A stretch of DNA of 48,570 nucleotides from Betaproteobacteria bacterium (GCA_009927815.1 RFMI01000069.1:1-48570), one strand, 5' to 3'; numbered from the stretch's first letter, positions 18,008 through 27,696 are shown. The notes: generated by a model not told the origin, from the letters alone. Numbers and translations: made by a program.

Positions 18008-18586
18008 ATGCTGCCATTGGCCATCGTTGCCAGTTACCTGCTCGGCTGTGTGCCGTTCGCGGTGCTGGTCAGCCGCGCCCTACGACTCCCCGATCCGCGC
18101 CAATTCGGCTCCGGCAACCCAGGTGCCACCAATATGATGCGCACCGGATCACGGCGGGCCGCACTGCTCACTCTGGTGGGTGACGCTGGCAAGGGCGCAG
18201 TGGCGGTGGGTCTGGCCCGCTGGCTCGAGCTGGAGGCCGACGTTGTGGTGTGGTGCGGACTAGCGGCCTTTCTGGGACATGTGTTCAGCGTCTTTCTGCG
18301 CTTTCGCGGCGGCAAAGGGGTTGCAACGGCTGGCGGCGTACTGCTAGCAATCGACTGGCGACTCGGCGGCGCCGTGATCGGTGTCTGGCTTCTGGCATTT
18401 CTGGCGACGCGCATCTCGTCGGCAGGCGCCCTCTCAGCAGCGCTGGCAGCGCCGCTGCTGGCGTGGGCACTGGATGCGCCAAGGACGCTGCTGTTGGCTG
18501 CGCTGGCGATGAGCGCCGTGCTCGTCTTGCGCCATCGCAGCAACATCCGCAAGCTGATCGAGGGCAGCGAGGGGCGCACCGCATGA
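18008..18586 (+). CDS. plsY: Acyl-phosphate:glycerol-3-phosphate acyltransferase
   Basis: PlsY transfers an acyl group from acyl-phosphate to glycerol-3-phosphate, starting phospholipid synthesis. The 192-residue integral membrane protein shows the three loop motifs: GSGNPGATNMMRTG, FRGGKGVATAGGV and RHRSNIRKLIEG. About five membrane helices are present. The ATG at 18008 begins directly at the first helix (MLPLAIVASYLLGCVPFAVL). The stop overlaps the next gene's ATG, so plsY and the stator pair downstream are coupled. Confidence 0.95.
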   Translation: MLPLAIVASYLLGCVPFAVLVSRALRLPDPRQFGSGNPGATNMMRTGSRRAALLTLVGDAGKGAVAVGLARWLELEADVVVWCGLAAFLGHVFSVFLRFRGGKGVATAGGVLLAIDWRLGGAVIGVWLLAFLATRISSAGALSAALAAPLLAWALDAPRTLLLAALAMSAVLVLRHRSNIRKLIEGSEGRTA

Positions 18587-19332
18587 GATCACCGATCCGT
18601 CTGGCCATGGTCCTTGGGCTGCTGGCAATCGTCGGCGGCCACTTGCTCGACGGTGGCAATCTCTTCGCGCTGTTTCATGCGACCGCACTGCTGATCGTTG
18701 TTGGCGGAACCGCCAGCGCGGTTCTCTTGCAGACGCCCGCGCACTCACTGCGCCGCGGCCTCGCGCTGTCGCGCGACGCGTTCGACGATGACGCACCGCC
18801 TGACGCCGCCCCCGCGGTTGAGACGCTGGTCGAATTCAGCCGTATGACCCGCCGCGATGGTTTTTTGGCTTTGGAGCCCTACGCACAAGCCGAGACCGAC
18901 ACCTTCCGCCGCCGCGGGCTTGAGCTGCTTATCGACGGGGTCGAACCCGACGAACTGCGCAGCACCCTTGAGATCGACCTTGCCACCTACGAAATGTCCG
19001 AACGTCAAGCTGGACGCATCTGGGAGTCGGCCGGCGCCTATGCGCCGACCATGGGGATCGTCGGCGCGGTGATGGGGCTGATCCACACCATGCAAAACCT
19101 TGCACAGCCGGCCGATCTCGGCAACGGCATCGCCGTCGCTTTCGTGGCGACGCTATACGGCGTCGGTGCGGCCAACCTGATCCTGCTGCCATTGGCCAAC
19201 CGCATCAAAATGCGCATCGTCGCCGAGGTGCAGCTTCGGCGCATGCTGATCGAGGGCTATTGTGCGATTGCGGCCGGCAGCCACCCCAACGTCGTCGACC
19301 GTCGCATGCGCGGCTACTTGGTCGAAGCATGA
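18583..19332 (+). CDS. motC: MotC/PomA-type flagellar stator subunit
   Basis: The 249-residue protein is a MotA/TolQ-family proton or sodium channel subunit. It has N-terminal helices (IRLAMVLGLLAIVGGHLL and LFALFHATALLIVVGGT) and a cytoplasmic loop with charged residues. The C-terminal helix pair contains the conserved AYAPTMGIVGAVMGLIHTM segment with its proline. It is shorter than MotA of E. coli and closer to MotC/PomA. It overlaps plsY and motD by 4 nt on each side. No other flagellar genes are nearby, so this pair sits outside a flagellar cluster. Confidence 0.88.
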   Translation: MRSPIRLAMVLGLLAIVGGHLLDGGNLFALFHATALLIVVGGTASAVLLQTPAHSLRRGLALSRDAFDDDAPPDAAPAVETLVEFSRMTRRDGFLALEPYAQAETDTFRRRGLELLIDGVEPDELRSTLEIDLATYEMSERQAGRIWESAGAYAPTMGIVGAVMGLIHTMQNLAQPADLGNGIAVAFVATLYGVGAANLILLPLANRIKMRIVAEVQLRRMLIEGYCAIAAGSHPNVVDRRMRGYLVEA

Positions 19333-20063
19333 ACCGCCGGGAGGACGACGACAGCGACGACACCAACCGCTGGCTGGTGTCTTATGCTGACTTCATCACC
19401 CTGCTCTTCGCCTTGTTCGTGGTGCTGTACGCCTATTCGCAGGCCAACGAAGCCAAGCACCAAGCTTTGTCCGAGGCGATCGGCGAGGCATTTGGGAGAT
19501 CGGGGGGCGGCCTGTTGCCGGCCACCGGCAAGATCGTCGGCAACGAGCCGCGCCCGACCGCGCTGGATCCACAGGCTGCCTCGCGAATCGAGTTGCGGCG
19601 GCGCACGATGGATACGGTGCGCGGCGCTCTACGCGATCTGATCGATCAGGGCAGTGTGACTGTCACCGAAACACCCAACGGCTTGGTCATCGATTTCAAT
19701 GCCAGCGCCTTGTTCGAAACCGGCATCGCCGAACCATCGCCGGCCGCCCGCGAGAGCCTCACAGCCGTTGGCCGCTTGCTCGCCGGAACCGATTACGTGG
19801 TCAATATCGAGGGCCACACCGACGACACGCCGATCAACACCCGCACGTTCGCCTCGAATTGGGAGTTGTCAGCGGCGCGTGCCGCCGGGGTCGCCAAGCT
19901 GTTCGAACAGGCTGGGGTCGCGGGCACGCGTCTGGTCGCCATGGGCTTTGGCGAACACCGTCCGGTGGCCGAAAACGCCTCACCCGATGGCAAGGCCCGG
20001 AATCGGCGCATCGTCGCCATCCTCAAGGACCCGTGTGACGCACCCGCCGGGTGCGCCCACTAA
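19329..20063 (+). CDS. motD: MotD/MotB-type flagellar stator subunit
   Basis: The 244-residue protein has a short cytoplasmic N-terminus and a single membrane helix, WLVSYADFITLLFALFVVLY, with the ion-carrying Asp. A plug/linker region follows. The C-terminal OmpA-like peptidoglycan-binding domain reads VVNIEGHTDDTPINT, then NWELSAARAAGVAKLF and GFGEHRPV. This is the MotB architecture, and the MotD label follows from pairing with MotC. It starts inside the motC stop (ATGA). It ends 3 bp from the convergent mlaA gene. Confidence 0.88.
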   Translation: MNRREDDDSDDTNRWLVSYADFITLLFALFVVLYAYSQANEAKHQALSEAIGEAFGRSGGGLLPATGKIVGNEPRPTALDPQAASRIELRRRTMDTVRGALRDLIDQGSVTVTETPNGLVIDFNASALFETGIAEPSPAARESLTAVGRLLAGTDYVVNIEGHTDDTPINTRTFASNWELSAARAAGVAKLFEQAGVAGTRLVAMGFGEHRPVAENASPDGKARNRRIVAILKDPCDAPAGCAH

Positions 20064-20066
20064 CGC

Positions 20067-20771
20067 TTACTCTTCGGTACCGCCGATGGTCGAGTCCTTG
20101 ACCAGCGAATCGCGACGGTTCAGGTAGAAATCCCGCACGGTGGCGTATTCGTCTTTGCCCGCCGCGTCGATGATGTCCTGAACGTCGAGGAACTCGGAGC
20201 GCTTGCTGACAATGCGACCACCGGCGATTTTGTAGCGATCGCTTTTGGGGTCGACCTGGTTAATCGGGTCGGCATACAAGTCGCCCACCAGACCGACGGC
20301 GTCACGCACAGTGCTCGGGCCGAAGAACGGCAAGACCACGTAGGGGCCGCTGCCGACACCCCACTTGCCAAAGGTCTGACCGAAGTCTTCGTTGTGCTTC
20401 TCAAGACCCGCTGGCGTGGCGATATCAATGAAGCCGAGCAGGCCAAACGTGCTGTTGAAAGCAAAACGCACGAAATCGCTGGCACCTTGGCCGACTTTGC
20501 CCTGCAGCAGGTTGTTAACGCCGATCATGACATCGCCGATGTTGGCGAAGAAATTGCCGATACCTTTGCGGATTGGCGCGGGAACGTAGTTGTAGCCTTT
20601 GGCCACCGGCGTCAGAACCGCCTTGTCCAGCCCTTTGTTGAAGGCGTAAACACCCCGGTTGAACCCTTCCATGGGATCACGCGGGTGGGCGGTCTGCTGC
20701 GGCGCCGTGGCGCACGCCGACAAAGTGGCCGCCAGCGCGGCTGACGATGCGAACTTGAGAAGACGATTCAT
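20067..20771 (-). CDS. mlaA: Outer-membrane lipoprotein MlaA (VacJ)
   Basis: MlaA removes misplaced phospholipids from the outer leaflet of the outer membrane and passes them to the Mla pathway. The 234-residue product has a lipoprotein signal with lipobox LSAC (Cys about 19). The family core is recognisable: DPMEGFNRGVYAFNKGLD, NFFANIGDVMIGVNNLLQGK and FGQTFGKWGVGSGPYVVLPF. It is 30 bp downstream of ppc on the same strand and probably co-transcribed. No other mla genes are in the window. Confidence 0.94.
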   Translation of the reverse strand: MNRLLKFASSAALAATLSACATAPQQTAHPRDPMEGFNRGVYAFNKGLDKAVLTPVAKGYNYVPAPIRKGIGNFFANIGDVMIGVNNLLQGKVGQGASDFVRFAFNSTFGLLGFIDIATPAGLEKHNEDFGQTFGKWGVGSGPYVVLPFFGPSTVRDAVGLVGDLYADPINQVDPKSDRYKIAGGRIVSKRSEFLDVQDIIDAAGKDEYATVRDFYLNRRDSLVKDSTIGGTEE

Positions 20772-20801
20772 GGCCGGTTCCTTGTGAGCCTCGGTGCGAG
20801 T

Positions 20802-23561
20802 TTATCCGCTGTTGCGCATTCCCGCAGCAATGCCGTTGATGGTCATCAGAATGGAGTTGCGCAGTCGCGGCTCCGGATCGCCGTTGCGGAAACGCTGCAT
20901 CAGGTCGACCTGCAGGTGGTTGAGCGGCGCCACATAGGGCAAACGCGCCCGCAGACTCTCGCCGAGCGCGGGGTTCGATTCGAGCAGTATCTTCTGCTGG
21001 GTGATGTCGAGAATGTGAGCCTGCGTACGCTCGTGGGCCGCGCGGATGCGGCCGAAGATGCGCTCAGCGGCCTCGCGGTCGGACACGAGGTCGGCGTAAC
21101 GCTCACCGATGGCCAGGTCGCACTTCATCAACACCTGCTCAACGTTGGACAAGACCGACCGCAAGAACGGCCAGTGCGCGTACACCTCACGCAGTCGGGC
21201 GATGCCACCGCTGCCCTCTTTCGCGATGAAGGCGTCGATCGCCGAACCGATGCCATACCACCCCGGCAACACGATGCGGTTCTGACTCCAGCTGAACACC
21301 CAAGGGATGGCGCGCAAATCTTCAATGCGATTCGACTGGGTGCGGGAGGCCGGACGACTGCCGACCTGCAACTGGCGGATCTCGTTGATTGGCGTGCCTT
21401 CCCAGAAAAAGGTGAGGAAGCCATCGGTCTCGTAGACCAGGTTGCGGAATGCGCGAAACGCTGACTCGGACAGATCCCCCAGCACCTCACGGTCTTCGGG
21501 GCGCGCGCCGTCTTCGCCCGAGGCCCGCAGCAGCGTGGCCTCCAGCGTGGCCGACACCAAGGTCTCGAGGTTGCGCTGGCCGATGCGCGCATCCGTGTAC
21601 TTGGACGCGATGACCTCGCCCTGCTCGGTGAGGCGAATCTGGCCGTTCACCGCGCCCGGGGGCTGCGCCAGGATCGACTCGTAGCTCGGGCCGCCACCGC
21701 GGCTGACCGTGCCGCCGCGACCGTGGAACAAGCGCAGACGCACCCCGTGCCGGCCCGCCACCTTGGTCAGGTTGCGTTCGGCCAGGTACAGCTCCCAGTT
21801 GGATGTGAAGATGCCGCCGTCCTTGTTGCTGTCGGAGTAGCCGAGCATGACCTCTTGCGTCATGTCACGCGACTCGAGGAGGGCGCGGTATTCGGGAATC
21901 GAGAACAAGCGGTCCATGATCGGGCCGCAGGCGCGCAAATCGCCGATGGTCTCGAACAACGGGATGATGTTCATATGCAACTGCGGCGCGGAGCCCGGCA
22001 GCAGAAGGCCGTGCTCCTTGAGCAGTAGCGCTGCTTCGAGGATGTCGGAAACGCCCGCGCAGTTGGAGATGATGTAGTTGGGCATCGCCTGACGACCGAA
22101 GTCGCGGTGGATGGCCGCGATCTCGTCGAACACCGACAACTCCCCGGCAACCGTCTCCTCGTAGGCAATGAACGAGGACTTGAGCGGACGCGGATCGGTG
22201 ATTTCCTGCACCAGCAGAGCGATCTTGGCGTCCTCGTCAAGGCCGCTGTAGTGGGCATGCACCAAGGACTTGGCCAGCAGTTCGTTGACCGAGTTCTCGT
22301 GCAGGCGGCTGTGCTGACGTGAATCCAGCGGCGCCAAATGGAAGCCGAACACGCGCGCGGCGCGACGCAACTCGCGCAGACGCCCGCGGGTCGCCCAGAC
22401 CGAACCTTGCGAGCGCAGCGCAGTGTCAACCACGTCGAGTTCGTGGACGAACTCGGCAGCGTTGGCGTAGGGCTTGCCCTCGGCCAACGGCGGTTGCGCG
22501 TACATGTGCAAGCGCAGCGTCTGCGCCGTGGCAAACAAGCGGCAGTAGACCGAGACCAGCGCTCGGCGGTAGGGCTCGTCGGCGCGGTGCGGAGAGTCTT
22601 CGGGGGAGGACTCGGCCATCGCCACCAGCTCCGGCGTGGTCGGCATCAGCAACTTGGACTGGGCCAACTCACGGGTCAGCTTGAGGACTTCGGCGAGGTA
22701 GAACTCGAACGCCACCACCGCGTGGCGACGCATCGCGTGGCGGGTGACTTCAGCCGTGACGAAGGGATTGCCGTCGCGGTCGCCGCCGATCCAGCTGCCC
22801 ATCAGCACGAAGTTGGCTAGGTCGGGCTGGCCCAACTCAGGGAAGGCGCGTGCGACGGCGTCCTCAATGCGGCTGTAAACGCGGGGCAATTCGCGCAACA
22901 AGGTGTAGCGGTAGAACGACAAGCCATTCTCGATCTCGTCCTGCACCTGCAGCTTTTCAACACGCAACATGCGCGTGCGCCACAGCACCTGCAGGGTGTG
23001 GCGGATGGCGTCGTCGACTTCCTGCGCTTCGTCCGGCGTCATGTCGACCTGGTCGCGCACATCCATGCGGCTGTGGATCTCGCGCAGATTGTCGAGGATG
23101 CTCTTGCGCTGAACCTCGGTCGGGTGGGCAGTGAGTACCGGTGCCGTCAACATCACGTTGAGCGTCTCGACCACCGCCTTGGCCTCAATGCCGGCCTCGG
23201 CGATGCGCGCCAGAGCCAGTTCGAAGTCGCCGTTCTCACGCGGCGCGCCAGACTTGCGCATCTGCCGATGACGCCGGTTGAGGTGAACATCCTCGGCAAT
23301 GTTGGCGAGCTGATAGAAAAAGCTGAAGGCGCGCGCCACGCGCACGGTACCCGCGGTGTCGATGCCGGCGAGCAGCGTCTGCAGCTGGGTCTCGCTGGCC
23401 TTGTCGCCATCGCGGTGAAACTTGATCGACAGACGGCGAATCTCTTCGATCAGCTCAAAGATGCGCTCACCCTCGAGATCGCGCAGCGTTTCGCCGAGCA
23501 TGCGCCCGAGATAACGGATGTCGTCGCGCAGACGCGACTGCAGTTCCTTGCCTTGGCTCAT
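20802..23561 (-). CDS. ppc: Phosphoenolpyruvate carboxylase
   Basis: Ppc forms oxaloacetate from PEP and bicarbonate, an anaplerotic step. In serine-cycle methylotrophs it also fixes CO2. The 919-residue product carries VLTAHPTEVQRKS (catalytic His), GYSDSNKDGGIFTSNW and the mobile loop RLFHGRGGTVSRGGGP. The C-terminus ends RNSG where most proteobacterial enzymes end RNTG. The ATG at 23561 is preceded by AGGGTGG. A GTG two codons upstream is less well placed. It is divergent from hemC, a classic betaproteobacterial arrangement. Confidence 0.96.
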   Translation of the reverse strand: MSQGKELQSRLRDDIRYLGRMLGETLRDLEGERIFELIEEIRRLSIKFHRDGDKASETQLQTLLAGIDTAGTVRVARAFSFFYQLANIAEDVHLNRRHRQMRKSGAPRENGDFELALARIAEAGIEAKAVVETLNVMLTAPVLTAHPTEVQRKSILDNLREIHSRMDVRDQVDMTPDEAQEVDDAIRHTLQVLWRTRMLRVEKLQVQDEIENGLSFYRYTLLRELPRVYSRIEDAVARAFPELGQPDLANFVLMGSWIGGDRDGNPFVTAEVTRHAMRRHAVVAFEFYLAEVLKLTRELAQSKLLMPTTPELVAMAESSPEDSPHRADEPYRRALVSVYCRLFATAQTLRLHMYAQPPLAEGKPYANAAEFVHELDVVDTALRSQGSVWATRGRLRELRRAARVFGFHLAPLDSRQHSRLHENSVNELLAKSLVHAHYSGLDEDAKIALLVQEITDPRPLKSSFIAYEETVAGELSVFDEIAAIHRDFGRQAMPNYIISNCAGVSDILEAALLLKEHGLLLPGSAPQLHMNIIPLFETIGDLRACGPIMDRLFSIPEYRALLESRDMTQEVMLGYSDSNKDGGIFTSNWELYLAERNLTKVAGRHGVRLRLFHGRGGTVSRGGGPSYESILAQPPGAVNGQIRLTEQGEVIASKYTDARIGQRNLETLVSATLEATLLRASGEDGARPEDREVLGDLSESAFRAFRNLVYETDGFLTFFWEGTPINEIRQLQVGSRPASRTQSNRIEDLRAIPWVFSWSQNRIVLPGWYGIGSAIDAFIAKEGSGGIARLREVYAHWPFLRSVLSNVEQVLMKCDLAIGERYADLVSDREAAERIFGRIRAAHERTQAHILDITQQKILLESNPALGESLRARLPYVAPLNHLQVDLMQRFRNGDPEPRLRNSILMTINGIAAGMRNSG

Positions 23562-23710
23562 GACCACCCTTTTCCCTAATGTCGGATATTTTTAAGGGGC
23601 ACGTCGAGCCGGCCGGCTTGGCGCCCGCCCGCCGGCCGTGCGCCGGGACGCGTGTTAGACTGGCCCGACTCGCAACCCAGACGCCTCCTCCGGCGCCGAC
23701 TCTTCGGGTC

Positions 23711-24697
23711 ATGTCAAACCACAATCCAACCGCAACATCTGCAATGCCTTCAGCCCCGGAACGCCTCGTCATCGCCACCCGCGAAAGTCCTCTCGCGCTG
23801 TGGCAGGCGCATCACGTCCAAGGTCGACTCTCTCAAGTATACCGGCAAACCCAAGTTGAGCTGGCTCGCATGACCACGCGCGGCGACCAGATCCTCGAAA
23901 CGCCGCTGTATCAGGCGGGGGGCAAAGGACTCTTTATCAAGGAACTGGAAGTGGCTCTGCTGGAAGGCCGCGCCGACCTCGCTGTGCACTCGCTCAAAGA
24001 CGTGCCGATGGAGCTTGAGGCGCCGTTCGCGCTGGTGGCCATCGGCGAGCGTGAAGACCCACGGGACGCGTTCGTTTCCAACCGCTATGACCGCATCGAC
24101 GATCTGCCCAAAGGCGCTCGCGTCGGCACTGCAAGTCTGCGCCGCGCCTGCCAACTGCGCGCACGCCGGCCAGACTTGGTGGTCGAGACGCTGCGCGGCA
24201 ACGTCGGCACCCGCCTGCGCAAATTGGATGCGGGTGAGTTTGACGGCATCCTGCTGGCGGCTGCCGGTCTGATCCGACTCGAACTGGCCGACCGCATCCG
24301 CGAGGTCATTCCGCCGGAGGTGAGCCTGCCGGCCGTCGGCCAAGGCGCACTGGGCTTTGAGGTGCGCGCCGACCGCAGCGACGTCGCAGCACTGCTGCAG
24401 GTCATGAACCATGAGCCGACGCGTCAACGAGTCACCGCCGAGCGCGCCATGAGTCGCGCCCTGGGCGGCAGCTGCAACGTGCCGCTGGGCTGTCATGCGG
24501 TGTTGAACGGCGATCGCCTGCACCTTACCGGTTTCGTCGCCATGCCCGATGGCAGTCGCATGATTCGTGGTGAAACCGAAGGACTGGCCACCGACGCCGA
24601 GGCCATCGGTCTCGACCTGGCCGAACAATTGCGGGGTCGCGGCGCCGGCGCGGTGATGGCCGAGCTTGCCGACCACCTGAGCAAACCGGCTGGCTGA
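23711..24697 (+). CDS. hemC: Porphobilinogen deaminase
   Basis: HemC condenses four porphobilinogen molecules to hydroxymethylbilane. The 328-residue product has the N-terminal LVIATRESPLALWQA, then GDQILETPLYQAGGKGLFIKEL and SLKDVPMELE. The dipyrromethane cofactor cysteine lies in LGGSCNVPLG (Cys255 in this numbering). A second ATG at 23744 would give 317 residues, nearer the usual family length. Neither start has a strong Shine-Dalgarno, so the choice is open. It is the first of hemC-hemD-hemX-hemY. Confidence 0.95.
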   Translation: MSNHNPTATSAMPSAPERLVIATRESPLALWQAHHVQGRLSQVYRQTQVELARMTTRGDQILETPLYQAGGKGLFIKELEVALLEGRADLAVHSLKDVPMELEAPFALVAIGEREDPRDAFVSNRYDRIDDLPKGARVGTASLRRACQLRARRPDLVVETLRGNVGTRLRKLDAGEFDGILLAAAGLIRLELADRIREVIPPEVSLPAVGQGALGFEVRADRSDVAALLQVMNHEPTRQRVTAERAMSRALGGSCNVPLGCHAVLNGDRLHLTGFVAMPDGSRMIRGETEGLATDAEAIGLDLAEQLRGRGAGAVMAELADHLSKPAG

Positions 24698-24707
24698 GTC
24701 GCCCACC

Positions 24708-25466
24708 TTGGCGCCACGACCGCTGCACGGCCGACGCGTCGTCGTCACCCGTCCAGCCGGACAGTCGGCGCATCTGCAACAGTTGCTGAATGACGCCGGT
24801 GCTGCCACGGTCGAACTTCCGCTATTGCAGCTCGTGGGACTGCCATGCCCGCCCGCGACGGGTACTGCCGCCGCGCCACCAGACTGGGTGATCGCCGTCA
24901 GTCCGAGCGCGGTGCGCTTCGGTCAAGACTGGTGGGCTGGCCCTTGGCCGCCGGCGTGCCGTGTAGCCGGCGTCGGGGCGGGAACGGCCCGAGCCTGGCG
25001 CGAAGCCGGGCACGCCGCTCCGCTGCAGCCCGAGGCCGGGCAAGACAGCGCCGCGCTGCTCGAAGCCCCCGACCTACAGGCAGTCACGGGCCAGCGCATC
25101 ATCATCGTTCGCGGCGAAGGTGGCCGCGACCTCTTGGGCCCGGCCCTGCGCGCTCGTGGCGCGGTGGTGGACGAGTGGCTGTGCTACCGGCGCGAACCTC
25201 CGCCGACGCTGGCCGCCGATCTGCAACGGCTGTGTCAGTCGCCACCGGCAGTGGACGCCTGGACGCTGACCAGCAGCGAAGCGGTGGCGCACCTGGACGC
25301 CGCCTGGCCGCCCGATATGCCACGCACTGCACCCGTGTTCGCGCCGCATCCGCGGATCATCGAGGCCGCCCGAGATGCCGGTTGGATGACGGTGCTCACA
25401 CCCGAGGGCGATAGCGGCTTGCTGGCAGGTTTGCGGACGTGGTTTGATGACGGCCATCATGACTGA
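24708..25466 (+). CDS. hemD: Uroporphyrinogen-III synthase
   Basis: HemD closes and inverts ring D of hydroxymethylbilane. The family is poorly conserved. The 252-residue product shows the start RRVVVTRPAGQSAHLQQLL, VIAVSPSAVRF and IIIVRGEGGRDLLGPAL. The C-terminal half (DAWTLTSSEAVAHLDA) has the two-domain pattern expected. The start is TTG at 24708, as no upstream ATG or GTG fits. It lies 10 bp after hemC and overlaps hemX by 20 nt. Position in the hemCDXY operon supports the call strongly. Confidence 0.9.
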   Translation: MAPRPLHGRRVVVTRPAGQSAHLQQLLNDAGAATVELPLLQLVGLPCPPATGTAAAPPDWVIAVSPSAVRFGQDWWAGPWPPACRVAGVGAGTARAWREAGHAAPLQPEAGQDSAALLEAPDLQAVTGQRIIIVRGEGGRDLLGPALRARGAVVDEWLCYRREPPPTLAADLQRLCQSPPAVDAWTLTSSEAVAHLDAAWPPDMPRTAPVFAPHPRIIEAARDAGWMTVLTPEGDSGLLAGLRTWFDDGHHD

Positions 25467-26493
25467 CGCCCCGCCACCCCCGACCTCGAGCCCGGTCCAG
25501 CCGACGGCCCCGACTGCGCCATCCTTTACCCCGACACTGGCGCTGGTGATCGCCATGATGGCGGTGGCTGGCTGCGTCTGGCTGGCGGTGGACAGCGCCC
25601 GCAGCCAGGCCAAACTTAAGCAGCAGATGGTCGATTACCTGGCGCGTGGCGACCGCACCAACACCGAATCGCGGCAGATTGCCGATCGCGCCGACAACGT
25701 TGCCCGCGCCCTTGATGATCGTGTGGATCAAGTGGAGCAGCGACTTGCCGACTGGCAGAACCAGCAGGCTGCGATGGAGGCGCTGTATCGCAACCTCGCT
25801 CGCACCCGCGACGAGTGGGTGCTCAGCGAGATCGAACAGATGCTGCTCAACGCCGATCAGCAACTGCAACTGGCCAACAACATCAACGGCGCATTGGCGG
25901 CCTTGCAGGCGGCTGAACAGGTGCTGCAAAGACAGCCGCAGACCGCACTCATCAACTTGCGCCGAGCGCTGGCCAAAGACATCGATGCGCTGCGCAGCCG
26001 CCCGCAACGCGACGTGGTGGGCACCATTGCCCGACTCGACACCCTGATCGGCGAAGTCGACGAGTGGCCGCTGCAGCACCAGTTCCGCCTACCCGCTCCG
26101 GCTTCACCGGCAGCCGAACGCAGCGCCCTGGGCAGCCTTGCGTCGCTCTGGGACGACCTGCGCAGCCTGATCCGCGTGCAATACACCGGTGATCGCGACC
26201 TCGCCCTGTTGTCGCCCGAAGGTGGCGCGCTGTTGCGCGAGAATCTCCGGCTGCGCCTGACCGCCGCGCGCTTCGCAACGCTGCGCGGTGACGAGGCACA
26301 ACTCAATCGGGAACTGGGCTTATCCCGGGAGTGGCTGGAGCGTTATTTCAACGTTCGCAACGAGGCGACCCGCGCGGCGCTGACGCAGATCACCCAGCTC
26401 AGCCGGGGCAGCGTTCGCGACGCCCCACCGCAAATCGCCGGCAGCCTTGAGGCGCTGCGCCAGGCCCGCCGCGCTTTCGACAGCAAGGGCTGA
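25447..26493 (+). CDS. hemX: HemX-like membrane protein
   Basis: The 348-residue protein has a Pro/Thr-rich cytoplasmic N-terminus and one membrane helix (about 30-50). A long periplasmic coiled-coil region follows (KQQMVDYLARGDRTNTESRQ onward). This is the HemX family, often mislabelled uroporphyrin-III C-methyltransferase. No SAM-binding motif is visible. HemX is thought to organise haem enzymes at the membrane, with the exact role unknown. The start could be ATG 25447 or ATG 25459 (MTDAPPPP). The latter overlaps the hemD stop by 8 nt. It is followed by hemY after 3 bp. Confidence 0.88.
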   Translation: MTAIMTDAPPPPTSSPVQPTAPTAPSFTPTLALVIAMMAVAGCVWLAVDSARSQAKLKQQMVDYLARGDRTNTESRQIADRADNVARALDDRVDQVEQRLADWQNQQAAMEALYRNLARTRDEWVLSEIEQMLLNADQQLQLANNINGALAALQAAEQVLQRQPQTALINLRRALAKDIDALRSRPQRDVVGTIARLDTLIGEVDEWPLQHQFRLPAPASPAAERSALGSLASLWDDLRSLIRVQYTGDRDLALLSPEGGALLRENLRLRLTAARFATLRGDEAQLNRELGLSREWLERYFNVRNEATRAALTQITQLSRGSVRDAPPQIAGSLEALRQARRAFDSKG

Positions 26494-26496
26494 ACG

Positions 26497-27696
26497 ATGC
26501 GGACGCTGTTGTGGGTGGTGACCCTGTTCGGCATCGCCGTCGGCCTGACCGTACTCACGCAAGCGCAGCCCGGCGTGGTGCAGTTTGTGTTCCCCGGCTT
26601 GCGGGTTGAGCTCGCCTTCGCGCTGTTCGTGGTGCTGTTGCTGGCGTTCGGCCTGCTGTTCGGCACTGCTGTGCGCCTGTTCCGCGCGGCGCTGAGTCTG
26701 CCAAGGCGAGTCAGCGCACACCGCGAGGCAGTGGCCGAGAAGCGTGCCCGTCAGGAACTCGACGCCGCCCTGCGCGCCTTTTTCGAGAACCGCTGGAGCC
26801 GCGCCGAGCGACACGCGGCACGCGCCCTCGACACCGGCTCTACGGCGGTTCTGGCGCAGATCGTGGCCGCACGCGCCGCCCAAGCGCAGCGCCAGTACGG
26901 CCGTGCCGAGCAATACCTTGATCACCCGACCCGCGTCACTGGCAACGACCGCTGGATGTCGACCTTTGCCCGCGCTGAACTGCTGGTGCAGCGCAAGCGG
27001 GCCGCCGAGGCCTTGCCGCTGTTACGCGACTTGCGTCGCAACGCGCCGTCGCACTCCGGGGCTCTGCGGCTGGAGATCCAAGCGCAGAGCAACGCTGGTC
27101 AGTGGGGCGAAGTGCTTAAGCTGACCGAGCAGGCGGCTCGGCATGGCGCCTTCGACCCCGCCACGCTCAACCAATACCGCGAAAACGCCATCACCGGCCT
27201 ACTGCTGGACCCCGGCCTCGACCTTGCGGCGCTGAACCGCCTATGGCGGCAGACGGCCCTGCCCCTGCGTTTGCTACCCCGCGTGGCTGATGCCGGTGCG
27301 CGCGCGTTCTCTCGACTCGGCGACGCCGAGGCCGCCCACACCTGCCTGCAAGAATCGATCGAGCAGGAGTGGTCTGGCGAACTCGCCGCACTCGACCTGG
27401 CACTGAGCGAAGACCAAGAATCGGCGCAGGCCCTGCAGCGTGGTGAGAGCTGGCTGCGCTCACACCCGACCGACACCATGCTGTTGTTGGCGCTGGGCCG
27501 GCTATGCCGATCACGCGGTCTATGGGGCAAGGCGCGCAACTATCTGGAGGCAGCCATCGCCATCCATCCGCAGGCCTGTAGCCACCGGATGCTTGCCGAG
27601 TTGCTGGAAAGCCTGGGCGACGCCGCTGCGGCCCTGCCCCATCTCAAGGCTGCGGCCAATCTGGCCGCTGATGAGGCTGCCTGTGGCAAAGCCTAG
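26497..27696 (+). CDS. hemY: HemY-like membrane tetratricopeptide protein
   Basis: The 399-residue protein has two N-terminal membrane helices (about 3-20 and 40-62) and a HemY_N-type segment (AHREAVAEKRARQELDAALRAF). Helical TPR-like repeats fill the rest. This is the proteobacterial HemY of the hemCDXY operon and is unrelated to the Gram-positive protoporphyrinogen oxidase of the same name. It starts 3 bp after hemX, and its stop overlaps the convergent argA stop. Confidence 0.9.
   Translation: MRTLLWVVTLFGIAVGLTVLTQAQPGVVQFVFPGLRVELAFALFVVLLLAFGLLFGTAVRLFRAALSLPRRVSAHREAVAEKRARQELDAALRAFFENRWSRAERHAARALDTGSTAVLAQIVAARAAQAQRQYGRAEQYLDHPTRVTGNDRWMSTFARAELLVQRKRAAEALPLLRDLRRNAPSHSGALRLEIQAQSNAGQWGEVLKLTEQAARHGAFDPATLNQYRENAITGLLLDPGLDLAALNRLWRQTALPLRLLPRVADAGARAFSRLGDAEAAHTCLQESIEQEWSGELAALDLALSEDQESAQALQRGESWLRSHPTDTMLLLALGRLCRSRGLWGKARNYLEAAIAIHPQACSHRMLAELLESLGDAAAALPHLKAAANLAADEAACGKA

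Noticed and set aside
25447-26493. HemX as a uroporphyrinogen-III C-methyltransferase.
   Set aside because: Common database label, but the protein is a single-helix coiled-coil membrane protein with no SAM-binding motif.
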